DNA from: Marinobacter halophilus
Lineage (GTDB): Bacteria > Pseudomonadota > Gammaproteobacteria > Pseudomonadales > Oleiphilaceae
Assembly (NCBI RefSeq): GCF_003007685.1
Contig: NZ_PXNN01000003.1
Span: 496,001 to 560,000, forward strand
Reading direction: 5' to 3'
DNA: 64,000 nucleotides
Made by a program: the position numbers and the translations under genes
Notes under the pieces: generated by a model
Databases searched by the model: none
What the model was told of the DNA's origin: nothing
What the model saw: only the letters and a program-made list of their open reading frames with translations
Shown: in pieces, positions 1-8,780 of the stretch
How positions within the stretch are numbered: position 1 is the first letter of the stretch
Layout: the number at the start of each line of letters is the position of its first letter

Positions 1-1207
1 CCACCAGCACCACTTTCTGATGCATAAACCCGCGCTGGTAGCGGTAAATTCCGATGCCCGCCTGACTGGCCTGCACCAGGTAGGAGTAAGCGGCCAGGCG
101 TATCAATTGGCTGTCGGATTTTTCAGGAATCAGAATGCGCACATCGACACCTCTCAGGGCCGCCAGTTGCAGGGCGTTCATGATCTGAAAATCCGGCACA
201 AAATAGGGCGAGGCAATCCAAATCCGGGTGCGGGCATTATTGATGCTGTTGAGAAAGAACAGCGTGCAGGTTTCCCAGGTATCCGCCGGGCCGGTGGCCA
301 GAACCAGTACTTGCTGGTCGCCGTGATCAATATTGTTCGGGTGCCAGTCAAGCTCCGGACGGATGTTGCTGGCCCAGTGCCAGTCTTCCAGCCATGCCAG
401 CTGCAGGCCCGTTGCCGCCGGTCCCTCAACCCGGCAATGGGTGTCGCGCCAGGGTTCCTGGTCGATCACCGTGCCCAGGTATTCGTCACCCAGATTGATG
501 CCCCCGACAAATCCCACCCGGCCATCACACACCAGCAGCTTGCGGTGGTTGCGAAAGTTGATCTGGAATCTCCGGCGGCGCACGTTACCTTTGCCGAAGG
601 AGGCTACGTGAGCACCCGCGGCAGACAGCTCCCTCAGCCACCGGCGCGACAACATGACACTGCCGATGTCGTCATACAGGAACCACACTTGCACACCCTG
701 GGCGAGTTTGCGCTCCAGAATTGCCTTGATGAGCTGGCCGATTCGATCAGAGCGAACGATATAGAACTCCATAAGAATGTAATGAGAGGCGTCTTCCATG
801 GCCTCGAACAGGGCCTCAAAGGTAGCTTCTCCGTCCCGCAGCAGGGTGCAATGATTGCCACTGGTAAAGGGTTGTCGGCTCAGCTTGCACAGTACCTGCA
901 ACTCATCACTGAAGTGTTCATGGCCGGGGTTGGAAATCGAGGTGGTCTGTTGCTCGAATTGATCAAGCAGACTGGTCAGGGCGCGGTCACCCATGCGACG
1001 GGCTTTGACATAACCGCCGAAGCGACTGCGGCCAAAAAACAGGAACAGTGGAACCGCCAGATAAGGCAGGCCAATCAGGGCGATGATCCAGGCAATGGCG
1101 CCCTGGGCGGTTCGGTAGCTGAGCAGAATCCGGTAAATACAGGCCAGCGCGACCAGATAAAGGATGGCCAGTGGAATGGCGAACAGCGACAAGCTGTCTG
1201 TGGTCAT
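1..1207 (-). CDS. cls: Cardiolipin synthase (phospholipase D family), 3' end cut by the window edge
   Basis: The enzyme condenses two phosphatidylglycerol molecules into cardiolipin at the inner membrane. The minus-strand reading frame opens at an ATG preceded by GAGG and runs 402 codons to the edge without a stop. Two hydrophobic segments lie in the first 60 residues, the usual N-terminal membrane anchor. A complete HKD motif is present (HRKLLVCD, followed by GRVGFVGG), and a second one (HQKVV...) starts just before the window ends. Bacterial Cls proteins are about 480 residues, so roughly 80 C-terminal residues are missing. The gene is divergent from the esterase at 1475. A 401-codon plus-strand frame over the same region is a shadow. 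Confidence 0.93.
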   Translation of the reverse strand, partial: MTTDSLSLFAIPLAILYLVALACIYRILLSYRTAQGAIAWIIALIGLPYLAVPLFLFFGRSRFGGYVKARRMGDRALTSLLDQFEQQTTSISNPGHEHFSDELQVLCKLSRQPFTSGNHCTLLRDGEATFEALFEAMEDASHYILMEFYIVRSDRIGQLIKAILERKLAQGVQVWFLYDDIGSVMLSRRWLRELSAAGAHVASFGKGNVRRRRFQINFRNHRKLLVCDGRVGFVGGINLGDEYLGTVIDQEPWRDTHCRVEGPAATGLQLAWLEDWHWASNIRPELDWHPNNIDHGDQQVLVLATGPADTWETCTLFFLNSINNARTRIWIASPYFVPDFQIMNALQLAALRGVDVRILIPEKSDSQLIRLAAYSYLVQASQAGIGIYRYQRGFMHQKVVLV

Positions 1208-1350
1208 TGGCCTCGCCTCTATTGATTGGCCCGAAAACGGGCAGGTGCCATAGTGATCCAGCGTGTTGGCTGGGCCCGGGCTCAACGATAGCATGGTCAC
1301 CATCAGGTTGAAGTAGCCATAAGCAAAGGTGTGATACAGAAGGAGACATC

Positions 1351-1449
1351 TTGGTGCCCCATCGCGAGATCGAGACTATTCGCTCTCAAACACCTCGTTT
1401 TAATTTCCCCTTGCCCCATGTGCTGGCGGTGTTAGTGTATCTGGTCTAA
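1351..1449 (+). CDS. Candidate 32-residue small protein or leader peptide
   Basis: A strong Shine-Dalgarno match (AAGGAG, 1340-1345) sits at good distance from a TTG at 1351 and a GTG at 1354. The frame reads through to TAA at 1447-1449. The peptide has a basic N-terminal half and a hydrophobic tail (LPHVLAVLVYLV). It ends 25 bases before the esterase gene, so it could be a leader ORF or a tiny membrane peptide. I do not recognise it, and an isolated SD match can occur by chance. Confidence 0.22.
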   Translation: MVPHREIETIRSQTPRFNFPLPHVLAVLVYLV

Positions 1450-1474
1450 CTGCATAACCGGAGGCTGCCAGCGT

Positions 1475-2266
1475 ATGACCGTTGAACTGAATGACCGTAT
1501 TTCCGGAAAGGGAGCCCCTCTGATTCTGCTGCATGGGCTGTTCGGGTCTCTGGACAACCTCGGTGGCGTTGCCCGTCGTCTGGAAGATGGCTGGCAAGTT
1601 CACGCGCTGGATCAGCGCAACCATGGCAGCTCCCCGCATACCGACGATATGGATTATCCGGCCATGGCCGCCGATGTGATTGCCTACATGGATGCCCGAG
1701 GGCTCCACCAGGCCGCCATTCTGGGTCACTCCATGGGCGGCAAAGTGGCGATGCAGGTCGCTCTGAGCTACCCGGAGCGAGTCAAAGCCATCGTCGTGGC
1801 AGACATCGCTCCGGTCACCTACAAAGCCCGGCATGATGCAGTGTTGGACGGCATGAAAAGCCTGGACCTGAAAGGAATAACAACTCGCCAGGAAGCCGAC
1901 ACGCAACTGGCGAAGTTTGTTGATATCCCCGGTGTCCGGCAGTTTCTGCTAAAAAACCTGGAGCGCATTCCCGCTGATCAGATAACCGACCCGGACCAGA
2001 CCTTTCGCTGGCGCCTGAATCTGCCGGTGATTGAGGCCTGCTATCAGAAGCTCGCGGCCGCGCCCGAGGGTAAGGGGCCCTACGAAGGGCCGGTATTGTT
2101 CATCAAAGGTGCTGATTCTGCCTACATTCAGGAGAAGCATCAGGAAACCATCCGTCAGATGTTTCCCGCCGCCGAGCTGAAAATCATTCAGGGAACCGGC
2201 CATTGGTTGCACGCCGAAAAGGCCGACACCTTTGCGACCTTGTGCCGTAAATTTCTGACGTTGTAG
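1475..2266 (+). CDS. ybfF: Alpha/beta-hydrolase, YbfF-type esterase
   Basis: This is a predicted cytosolic carboxylesterase or acyl-ester hydrolase of 263 residues; the physiological substrate is unknown. The alpha/beta-hydrolase fold signature is clear: the oxyanion-hole HG at residues 20-21, the nucleophile elbow GHSMGG with Ser86, and a C-terminal catalytic histidine in GTGHWLHAE near residue 243. The ATG is preceded by GGAGG at proper spacing (about 1460). E. coli YbfF is of similar length. The gene stands alone, divergent from cls and upstream of the SMP-30-like gene on the same strand. Confidence 0.88.
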   Translation: MTVELNDRISGKGAPLILLHGLFGSLDNLGGVARRLEDGWQVHALDQRNHGSSPHTDDMDYPAMAADVIAYMDARGLHQAAILGHSMGGKVAMQVALSYPERVKAIVVADIAPVTYKARHDAVLDGMKSLDLKGITTRQEADTQLAKFVDIPGVRQFLLKNLERIPADQITDPDQTFRWRLNLPVIEACYQKLAAAPEGKGPYEGPVLFIKGADSAYIQEKHQETIRQMFPAAELKIIQGTGHWLHAEKADTFATLCRKFLTL

Positions 2267-2352
2267 CACGCCGGTCGTGGCGTTGCCAGGCACCCGGCAA
2301 TGTCTGCTAAGGTTAGGGTGTTTTGGCATCGCCTTCGGGCAAAGAATCATCA

Positions 2353-3456
2353 ATGGATCGGGCGCTCATGATGAAATGGTTGTTGATCGGCCTGTTGGTC
2401 GTCTTTCTGCTGCTGGGCAGTTTTCTGCTGACACCCTCGCCCATAGACAGCAAAGCATGGCAAGCGCCCTCGCCACCAGCGCTGACCGGTGTGCTGGCCC
2501 CCAATGAGCGCCTGCGGCTGGCAGATCTTTTAGCCAGAGATCAGGTTTACGGGCCGGAGGACACAGCAGTCGATGCTCAGGGTGTGCTCTATACCGGTAC
2601 TCAAGACGGCAAGATCGTGCGGGTGTTTCCCGATGGCAGGGTCGAAAATTGGCTGGATACCGAGGGCCGTCCGTTAGGTATGGTGTTTAACGGCGAGGGC
2701 AACCTGATTGTCGCCGATGCCTGGAGAGGTTTGTTGTCGATCAATCCTGAAGGTGTTATCACGGTTTTGGCCCGGGAAGCTGGCGGTACCCTGTTCCGTT
2801 TTACCGACGACGTCGATATTGCGCCGGACGGGCGCATTTATTTCACCGATGCCAGTTCCCGCTTTAATCAACCGGATTACCTGCTCGATCTGCTGGAAAT
2901 GCGACCACACGGGCGCCTGCTCCGGTATGACCCCCGTACGCGTAGAACCGAGGAATTACTGGGTAATCTGCACTTTGCCAATGGCGTGGCGGTATCCCCT
3001 GCCGGGAATTATGTGCTGGTAAACGAGACCTGGAAGTACCGTATTCTAAAATATTGGATAGCGGGCCCCAAAGCGGGCCAGGCTGAAGTATTTGCCGATA
3101 ATCTGCCGGGCTTCCCCGACAACCTTGCGGTCGATGGTGAAGGTCGCTATTGGGTCGCCTTCCCGACGCTCCGCAACGCCCGGGTTGACAGCATGCATCG
3201 TAAGCCTTGGCTGAAGAATCTGGTGGCCAAGTTACCGGACAGCCTGAAGCCACAACCCCAGGATTACGGTCTGGTGGTGGCGTTTGACGCCAGCGGGCGC
3301 ATGCTGATCAGTCTGCAGGATACCCGTGGCACTCATTTGCAGGAGATCACCTCGGTCAATCCGCATGAGGGCACTCTGTACTTTGGCTCGCTTCACAACG
3401 ATCGCATCGGCCGGCTATCTTTGCAGGCCATTCCCGGCTTGGGAGGACAACCATGA
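2353..3456 (+). CDS. Membrane-anchored SMP-30 / strictosidine synthase-like beta-propeller protein
   Basis: The protein has 367 residues. An N-terminal transmembrane segment (about residues 6-26) is followed by a six-bladed beta-propeller of the SMP-30/gluconolactonase/strictosidine-synthase-like group, the same group as animal APMAP. Characteristic pieces are YGPEDTAVD near the start, NETWKYRILKYW in the centre, and LPGFPDNLAVD. Members include lactonases and esterases, but the substrate of this bacterial subgroup is not established. The start is uncertain: ATG at 2353 or 2368 both place the membrane helix at the N terminus, and a start at 2323 would add ten polar residues. The stop overlaps the next gene by ATGA, so the two are translationally coupled. 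Confidence 0.78.
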   Translation: MDRALMMKWLLIGLLVVFLLLGSFLLTPSPIDSKAWQAPSPPALTGVLAPNERLRLADLLARDQVYGPEDTAVDAQGVLYTGTQDGKIVRVFPDGRVENWLDTEGRPLGMVFNGEGNLIVADAWRGLLSINPEGVITVLAREAGGTLFRFTDDVDIAPDGRIYFTDASSRFNQPDYLLDLLEMRPHGRLLRYDPRTRRTEELLGNLHFANGVAVSPAGNYVLVNETWKYRILKYWIAGPKAGQAEVFADNLPGFPDNLAVDGEGRYWVAFPTLRNARVDSMHRKPWLKNLVAKLPDSLKPQPQDYGLVVAFDASGRMLISLQDTRGTHLQEITSVNPHEGTLYFGSLHNDRIGRLSLQAIPGLGGQP

Positions 3457-3923
3457 CGGACGCTCAGTCGCTGAACTGGGATCTACCGGACCCTTTCACC
3501 ATGACCATCATCGTGCGCCCGGAAGACACCGACCGGCTTGGCCACGCCAACAATGTGGTGTACGTGCGCTGGCTGGAAGAAGTAAGCTGGGCCCACATCG
3601 ACAGTCTGGGCATGACCTGGGCGGTGCATGAAGAAACCGGTAAGGCCATGGCCATTACCCGTACCGAGCTGGATTACCTGGCGTCTGCCAATGCGGGCGA
3701 CGAACTGGTGCTGGGCACCTGGCTGACCGACTGGGATGGCCGCTTCCGCTCCGCTCGGCAGTTCCAGCTTATTCGGCCAGCGGACGGCAAAATCCTGCTG
3801 CGGGCACTGTCGACTCACGCTTGTGTGGATATGAAATCCCAGCGGCCTTCCCGCGCCCCAAAGGCCTTTGCCGATATTCTGTCCGGTGCGCTGGTAGCTG
3901 GCGGTCGAGACCTGAACGGCTGA
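3453..3923 (+). CDS. Hotdog-fold acyl-CoA thioesterase (4HBT/YbgC type)
   Basis: A 156-residue hotdog protein predicted to hydrolyse acyl-CoA thioesters in the cytoplasm. The N-terminal block RPEDTDRLGHANNVVYVRW carries the D-x-x-x-HxN-x-x-Y/W pattern of the 4-hydroxybenzoyl-CoA thioesterase/YbgC group, with the aspartate and histidine expected at the active site. It begins inside the stop codon of the upstream SMP-30-like gene (ATGA overlap), so the two form an operon. This hints at joint handling of a lactone, ester or acyl intermediate. That pairing is inference only. The exact substrate is not predictable. Confidence 0.85.
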   Translation: MTDAQSLNWDLPDPFTMTIIVRPEDTDRLGHANNVVYVRWLEEVSWAHIDSLGMTWAVHEETGKAMAITRTELDYLASANAGDELVLGTWLTDWDGRFRSARQFQLIRPADGKILLRALSTHACVDMKSQRPSRAPKAFADILSGALVAGGRDLNG

Positions 3924-4001
3924 GGCTGAGCCGGCAGAATTCTGTTAGTCTGAGAGCTGAGGCCGGGAACGGCGCCGTTCAAACGTTGTCTGGAGACCCC
4001 C

Positions 4002-4982
4002 ATGGAATCATCTGATCTGACCGAATCCGGCACCATGCGCCACGTGGTTTACGATCGTTTTGGCGAGCGTGATGTGCTGAGAGTGACCGAATCGCCGTTG
4101 CCGGTGCCGGCCGAAGGCGAGGTGTTGATCCGGGTACACGGTGCCGGCCTCAATCCCATCGACTGGAAAACCCGGCTGGGGCTTGGCTTTGTGGCGACCC
4201 AGATAGAGCACAGTTTGCCCTGGACGCCTGGCTACGACGCCGCCGGCGAGGTGGTTGCCGTGGCAGACGGTGTTACTACGCTGGCGCCCGGCGACCGGGT
4301 GATGGGGATGATCGGTTTTCCGGTTGCTGGCGGGGCTTACGCTGAATATGCCGTCGCCAACGTTGAAGATCTGGCTATTGTGCCCGAAGAGCTGGATCTG
4401 ACGACAGCTGCCGGGGTGCCGCTGGCCGCTTTGACAGCGTGGCAGGCACTGTTTGAGGTTGCCAGGCTGGAAGCCGGCCAGAAAATTCTCATTCTCGCCG
4501 GCGCTGGCGGTGTCGGCCACTTCGCTGTGCAGTTTGCTCTTGAGCGTGGCGCTCATGTGATTGCCACGGCGTCAGCCCACAACCGGGATTTCCTGGCGGG
4601 ACTGGGTGTGCATGAGGTGATTGACTACCACACCACGGACATTACCGATGAGTGTTATGGTCTGGACGTAGTACTGGACCTGGTCGGTGGTGACACTGGT
4701 AAACGGGCACTACACACACTGGCCGAATCCGGTGTGCTGGTGACAGTTCCCACCAACACCGCAGACGAAGTGGTCAGCGCGGCAGAGGCGATGGGGTTGC
4801 GGGCTCATGGCATGCGATCAAGGCCCGATGCCTTTCATCTGGATGAGATCGCTGAACTGATCGAAGACGGCGACGTCAAGGTTCACGTTGACCGGCTCTT
4901 CCCCCTCGATCAGGTGAGCGATGCCCACAACCTGCTGGAGGCAGGGCATGTCAGGGGCAAACTGGTACTCGACTGCCGTTAG
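4002..4982 (+). CDS. NADP-dependent quinone oxidoreductase / zinc-independent MDR family
   Basis: A 326-residue medium-chain dehydrogenase/reductase. An N-terminal GroES-like domain (GAGLNPIDWKTRLG) precedes a Rossmann domain with the dinucleotide motif AGAGGVGHFAVQFA near residues 166-179. The lack of the zinc-ligand cysteine cluster places it with quinone/enone reductases rather than alcohol dehydrogenases. GGAGA six bases upstream supports the ATG at 4002; a second ATG at 4035 is closer to the conserved start but lacks an SD. Its stop codon overlaps that of convergent tcdA (TAG and TAA share bases). Confidence 0.86.
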   Translation: MESSDLTESGTMRHVVYDRFGERDVLRVTESPLPVPAEGEVLIRVHGAGLNPIDWKTRLGLGFVATQIEHSLPWTPGYDAAGEVVAVADGVTTLAPGDRVMGMIGFPVAGGAYAEYAVANVEDLAIVPEELDLTTAAGVPLAALTAWQALFEVARLEAGQKILILAGAGGVGHFAVQFALERGAHVIATASAHNRDFLAGLGVHEVIDYHTTDITDECYGLDVVLDLVGGDTGKRALHTLAESGVLVTVPTNTADEVVSAAEAMGLRAHGMRSRPDAFHLDEIAELIEDGDVKVHVDRLFPLDQVSDAHNLLEAGHVRGKLVLDCR

Positions 4983-5776
4983 TCCGGCAGGCTGGCGTTG
5001 CGGGCAATGCGATTGAGCAGGCGAGAGGCAGCAAACAAACCGAAACTGGCAGTCACCGGGCTGGCTGCACCGAAACCTGAGGCGCAGTCCAGCCTTACCG
5101 GGCCCTCGGTGGCAGGCTTCTGCAGGCAGACCTCGCCATCGGGTGCGGGGTAGGTCAGCTGCTCCAGTGAATATACTGCTTCAATGCCAAAGCGCCGCTT
5201 TGGATTCCGCGAAAAGCCATACTCCCTGCGCAGCAGGTTGCGCACCTTTGCCAGTAGCGGGTCCTGGGTAGTTTTGCTCAGATCTGCCACCTGAATCTGG
5301 GTCGGATCCATCTGCCCGCCGGCACCGCCAGAACAGACGATCGGGATCTTACGGCGCCGGCAGTGGGCAATCAGCGCCGCTTTGGCCTTAATGCTGTCGA
5401 TAGCATCGATCACCCCGGTCAGGTCGCCGGTAATCAATTCCTGAGCATTGCTGGTGGTCAGAAATCCAAAATGCACTCGGATGTCGGCGTGAGGATTGAT
5501 GGCGCGCAGCCGGTCCGCCATGGCGTCGGTTTTGGTACGCCCGTATTGACCGGTCAGGGCATGCAGTTGCCGGTTGGTATTCGACACACAGATGTCGTCC
5601 ATGTCGATCAGGGTAAGCGTACCAATGCCGCTGCGGGCCAGCGCTTCAGCTGCCCAGGAGCCGACGCCGCCCAAGCCGACAATGGCAATGTGGGAATGTC
5701 GAAACGCTGTCAGGGCGCGGCGGCCATACAGCCTTTCAATACCTCCAAATCGGAATCCGTAATCGTCGGCGGTCAT
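4979..5776 (-). CDS. tcdA: tRNA threonylcarbamoyladenosine dehydratase
   Basis: TcdA (CsdL/YgdL) is an E1-like ATP-dependent enzyme that cyclises t6A37 to ct6A in tRNAs reading ANN codons. At 265 residues it has the ThiF/MoeB/HesA fold: the nucleotide-binding GLGGVGSWAAEALARSG motif near residues 34-50, then the LIDMDDICVSNTNRQ segment that positions ATP, and a later GGAGGQMDPT loop. The length agrees with E. coli TcdA. The csdA/csdE partners often found nearby are not in this window. The gene is convergent with the quinone oxidoreductase. Confidence 0.92.
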   Translation of the reverse strand: MTADDYGFRFGGIERLYGRRALTAFRHSHIAIVGLGGVGSWAAEALARSGIGTLTLIDMDDICVSNTNRQLHALTGQYGRTKTDAMADRLRAINPHADIRVHFGFLTTSNAQELITGDLTGVIDAIDSIKAKAALIAHCRRRKIPIVCSGGAGGQMDPTQIQVADLSKTTQDPLLAKVRNLLRREYGFSRNPKRRFGIEAVYSLEQLTYPAPDGEVCLQKPATEGPVRLDCASGFGAASPVTASFGLFAASRLLNRIARNASLPD

Positions 5777-5833
5777 TCAGCCTCCGGTTGGGTGAACCAA
5801 AGCCGCCATTGTAACCTGTCCCCGCCGGAACCA

Positions 5834-5860
5834 TAAAAAAAGCCACGCAAAAGCGTGGCT
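5834..5860 (-). terminator. Intrinsic terminator of the acyl-CoA dehydrogenase gene
   Basis: Perfect 8-bp stem AGCCACGC/GCGTGGCT (5841-5848 with 5853-5860) and a 4-base loop. On the minus strand it is followed by a run of seven to eight T. It lies between the acyl-CoA dehydrogenase stop and the tcdA start and separates the two transcripts. Confidence 0.88.
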
Positions 5861-6022
5861 TCAAGAAGGTACCCAACTCGTTAAGAGGCGGGCTGGACTA
5901 GTTCAGAGACACTAATCAACGTGATCATTATCAAGTCCTGACCTGTTTTGGTGAAGGTCAGAACTTGCCAATCGTCGGTCATTTCCGGTCAGAATTTTTG
6001 GCCTGACCGGTGGTGTTGCCGT

Positions 6023-7798
6023 TTAAGCCACCCAATGCTCGTCGTTCATCGCCATTAGGCTGTCTTTGCCTGACTGAATGTCTTTGACCAGCCAGTCCAC
6101 TTCCGGCAGCAGCTTTTCAAAGTAGTAACGAGCTGACGCTACTTTGCTTTCTAGCAGCGGCTTGTTACCTTCGCCGGCGTCCAACTGCCGGCTGGCGACA
6201 GCGGCCATGCGCGACCACAGGTAGCCGATAACAGTCAGTGCCATTACCCGCAGGTAGGGCGATGCGGCGGCTCCGGCCTGTTCCGGATCTTTCGGAGCAT
6301 TCTGCGCCAGCCACATTGTGGCCTGTTCAAGGCTCTTGATGGCACCCTTGAGCTCTTCCCGATAAGGGGCATCCGGGTTGTCTTTCAGGAAGCCGGTCAG
6401 CTCGGTAAACAGGGCACGAACCAGCTGGCCGCCTTTCAGAGACAATTTGCGGCCGACCAGGTCCATCGCCTGAATACCGTTGGTGCCTTCGTAAATGCGG
6501 GCGATCCGACCATCCCGCACCAGCTGCTCCAGCGGCCAGTCCTGGGTAAAGCCGGAGCCGCCCAGCACCTGCTGGCCCCAGTTGGCGTTGTTATAGCCTT
6601 CGTCGGTCAGGAAGGCTTTCACTACCGGTGTCAGCAGCTGCACCAGGTCATCAGCGTTCTCGCGCACGCTCTCGTCGCCGTGAGCCACTGACAGGTCAAG
6701 TTGATGGCCGGTAAACAAAGCCATGGCCCGCATACCTTCGTTCAGTACCTTTTGGCGCATCAGCATCCGACGTACGTCCGGGTGCACGATGATCGGGTCA
6801 GCCGGGCCATTCGGGTTCTTGGGGCCACTCAAAGATCGACTTTGCAGGCGCTCTTTGGCGAAGGCAAGGCTTTCCTGGTAGGCCATTTCGGCCAGGCCAA
6901 GACCTTGCATACCGACCATCAGGCGAGCTTCATTCATCATGGTGAACATAGCGCGCATACCGTCGTTGGGCTCGCCCACCAGCCAGCCTTTGGCACCTTC
7001 AAAGTTCATTACACAGGTAGCGGAGCCTTTGATGCCCATCTTGTGTTCCAGGCCGCCGCAGAAGGCCGGGTTACGCTCTCCGGAGTCCGGCAGTACCTTG
7101 GGTACCACGAACAGGGAAATGCCTTTGGTGGTGTCTGGAGCGCCTGGCAGCTTGGCCAGTACCAGATGCACGATGTTGTCGACCAGATCGTGCTCACCGC
7201 CAGTGATCCAGATCTTGGTGCCCTCAATGGCGTAGCTGCCATCATCGTTGGGCGTGGCTTTGGTTCGGATCAGACCCAGATCGGTGCCGCACTGGGGTTC
7301 GGTCAGGCACATGGTGCCGGTCCATTCACCGGAGATCAGTTTTTCCAGGTAGGTTTGCTTCAGCTCTTCGGAGCCGTGCTCAAACAGGGCGCTGATGGCA
7401 CCGTGGGTCAGGCCCGGATACATGCCCAGTGACAGGTTGGTGGAACACACCATCTCGTCGACTACAAATTTCAGTGTGTGCGGCAGACCTTGGCCACCAA
7501 ATTCGATGGGCGCATCCAGTGCCGTCCAGCCACCTTCCACAAACTTTTTGTAGGCTTCTTTGAAGCCGTCCGGGGTTTTTACGTTTTTGGTTTCTGGATC
7601 GTAAGTGCAGCCCTGACGGTCACCGACCTGGTTGGTGGGCTGGATCACTTCAGCGGCCAGCTTGCCGGCTTCGTCGATAACGGCCGATATCAAATCGGGC
7701 GTGGCGTCGGCGTATTTTTCCAGTTCGTGCAGCTTGTCTGCTCCCAATACGTCAAACAGCAAAAAGCGAAGGTCGTTCGCGGGCGCCTGGTATTGCAT
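6023..7798 (-). CDS. Acyl-CoA dehydrogenase with extended C-terminal domain (DmdC-like)
   Basis: A 591-residue FAD-dependent acyl-CoA dehydrogenase that introduces the 2,3 double bond into an acyl-CoA. It belongs to the long form with an extra C-terminal domain of about 120 residues. The same architecture is found in 3-methylmercaptopropionyl-CoA dehydrogenase (DmdC) and many long-chain FadE-like enzymes. Visible motifs are the FAD/substrate block MCLTEPQCGTDLGLIRT, WITGGEHD, and the catalytic-glutamate loop RIYEGTNGIQAMDLVGRK. AGGAGA lies six bases before the ATG at 7798; the in-frame GTG six bases upstream abuts the SD and is rejected. The gene stands alone with its own terminator. DMSP versus fatty-acid substrate cannot be decided from sequence. 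Confidence 0.9.
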   Translation of the reverse strand: MQYQAPANDLRFLLFDVLGADKLHELEKYADATPDLISAVIDEAGKLAAEVIQPTNQVGDRQGCTYDPETKNVKTPDGFKEAYKKFVEGGWTALDAPIEFGGQGLPHTLKFVVDEMVCSTNLSLGMYPGLTHGAISALFEHGSEELKQTYLEKLISGEWTGTMCLTEPQCGTDLGLIRTKATPNDDGSYAIEGTKIWITGGEHDLVDNIVHLVLAKLPGAPDTTKGISLFVVPKVLPDSGERNPAFCGGLEHKMGIKGSATCVMNFEGAKGWLVGEPNDGMRAMFTMMNEARLMVGMQGLGLAEMAYQESLAFAKERLQSRSLSGPKNPNGPADPIIVHPDVRRMLMRQKVLNEGMRAMALFTGHQLDLSVAHGDESVRENADDLVQLLTPVVKAFLTDEGYNNANWGQQVLGGSGFTQDWPLEQLVRDGRIARIYEGTNGIQAMDLVGRKLSLKGGQLVRALFTELTGFLKDNPDAPYREELKGAIKSLEQATMWLAQNAPKDPEQAGAAASPYLRVMALTVIGYLWSRMAAVASRQLDAGEGNKPLLESKVASARYYFEKLLPEVDWLVKDIQSGKDSLMAMNDEHWVA

Positions 7799-7988
7799 GG
7801 TCACTCTCCTGTTATATCTGGTTCGGCATGAGCTGCCGTATGGTTTCTGCTTTGCAACTGTCGGTGTGCAAACTAAAGCCAGTTATTCATACGGGCGTTT
7901 GAAGAGTTTGGTTTTCCGAGGAGCAGGCTGAATGGATTGATTTTTCGTATCACCAGTATGGAATTCATTGATGAATTGGGGGCAGAGC

Positions 7989-8726
7989 ATGGCGACGATA
8001 ATCGCGGGTATCTCGGGTGCTATTGGCAGCGCTTTGGCGGAGCGCTACCTGCAGGCCTGGCCGGAGCAGTCACTGATCGGACTGTGTCGGCATCCGGAGC
8101 AGGCTCCGGAAGTCCTGCAACAAGACCCGAGGGTGCATTTGCGAGCGTGGGACGCCGGCGCGCCGGGGCAGATGTTGGCCGAGTCCGATATGATCGCGTT
8201 GCTGCAAGCCTATGGCGGTTTAGAGGATCTGATCTATGCGGCCGGGTTGCTGCACGACGAAACTATGTTTCCGGAAAAACGTCTGGATGAGCTGAGCGCG
8301 GACAACCTGGCGCGCGCCTTTCAGGTCAACTGCATTGGTTTTGGCATGTTGGTCCAGTCTCTGGCCGGTGCCCTGAGGGGAAAGCAGCTTAAACGGATTG
8401 TGGCGGTGTCTGCCAAGGTTGGGTCGATCAGCGATAACCGGCTGGGGGGCTGGTACGCCTACCGCTGTTCCAAGGCGGCGCTGAACATGATGGTGAAAAA
8501 TCTGTCGGTTGAGTTGCCCCGGCGCTATGCCCCCATCGCCTGTGTGGCGCTTCACCCCGGTACCACCCGTTCGGCGCTAAGTAAGCCATTCAGTCAGTCG
8601 CTGGCAAATCTGAAAGTACACAATCCCTCTGAAACAGCCGATAACCTGTTCAAGGTAATTGGCTTATTGTCAGAGAATGACAATGGTCGCTTTATCAGTT
8701 GGGATGGCAAGGATCTGCCTTGGTGA
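7989..8726 (+). CDS. Short-chain dehydrogenase/reductase, C-factor-like
   Basis: A 245-residue classical SDR. The N-terminal cofactor motif is GISGAIGSALA, the catalytic serine is in AVSAKVGSISD, and the YxxxK pair is in YRCSK. The protein resembles CsgA/C-factor-type SDRs. A GGGGG tract six bases upstream selects the ATG at 7989 over the in-frame ATG 21 bases earlier. It is convergent with the chrR-ECF sigma operon. From memory, SDRs of this sort occur in the singlet-oxygen regulons controlled by ChrR-type sigma factors, so the proximity may be functional, but no shared promoter is evident here. Confidence 0.85.
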   Translation: MATIIAGISGAIGSALAERYLQAWPEQSLIGLCRHPEQAPEVLQQDPRVHLRAWDAGAPGQMLAESDMIALLQAYGGLEDLIYAAGLLHDETMFPEKRLDELSADNLARAFQVNCIGFGMLVQSLAGALRGKQLKRIVAVSAKVGSISDNRLGGWYAYRCSKAALNMMVKNLSVELPRRYAPIACVALHPGTTRSALSKPFSQSLANLKVHNPSETADNLFKVIGLLSENDNGRFISWDGKDLPW

Positions 8727-8746
8727 GCATGGCCGGGCGACAGAAT

Positions 8747-8769
8747 GCGGCAGGTGATTGACCTGCCGC
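8747..8769. terminator. Hairpin between convergent SDR and chrR genes
   Basis: Perfect 9-bp stem GCGGCAGGT/ACCTGCCGC with a 5-base loop, centred between two convergent stop codons. It lacks a T-run on either side, so it may block transcription weakly or protect 3' ends. Confidence 0.5.
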
Positions 8770-8780
8770 GTTACCAATGG

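Noticed and set aside
20..1225. 401-codon plus-strand frame
   Set aside because: Antisense to cardiolipin synthase, whose HKD motif and membrane anchor are unambiguous on the minus strand; no recognisable domain.
6701..7432. 243-codon plus-strand frame
   Set aside because: Shadow of the acyl-CoA dehydrogenase gene.
7799..7804. GTG at 7804 as start of the acyl-CoA dehydrogenase
   Set aside because: It directly abuts the AGGAGA ribosome binding site; the ATG at 7798 has correct spacing.
8747..8769. Hairpin as evidence of a regulatory RNA between SDR and chrR
   Set aside because: A plain hairpin between convergent genes without promoter signals is better explained as a transcription end.
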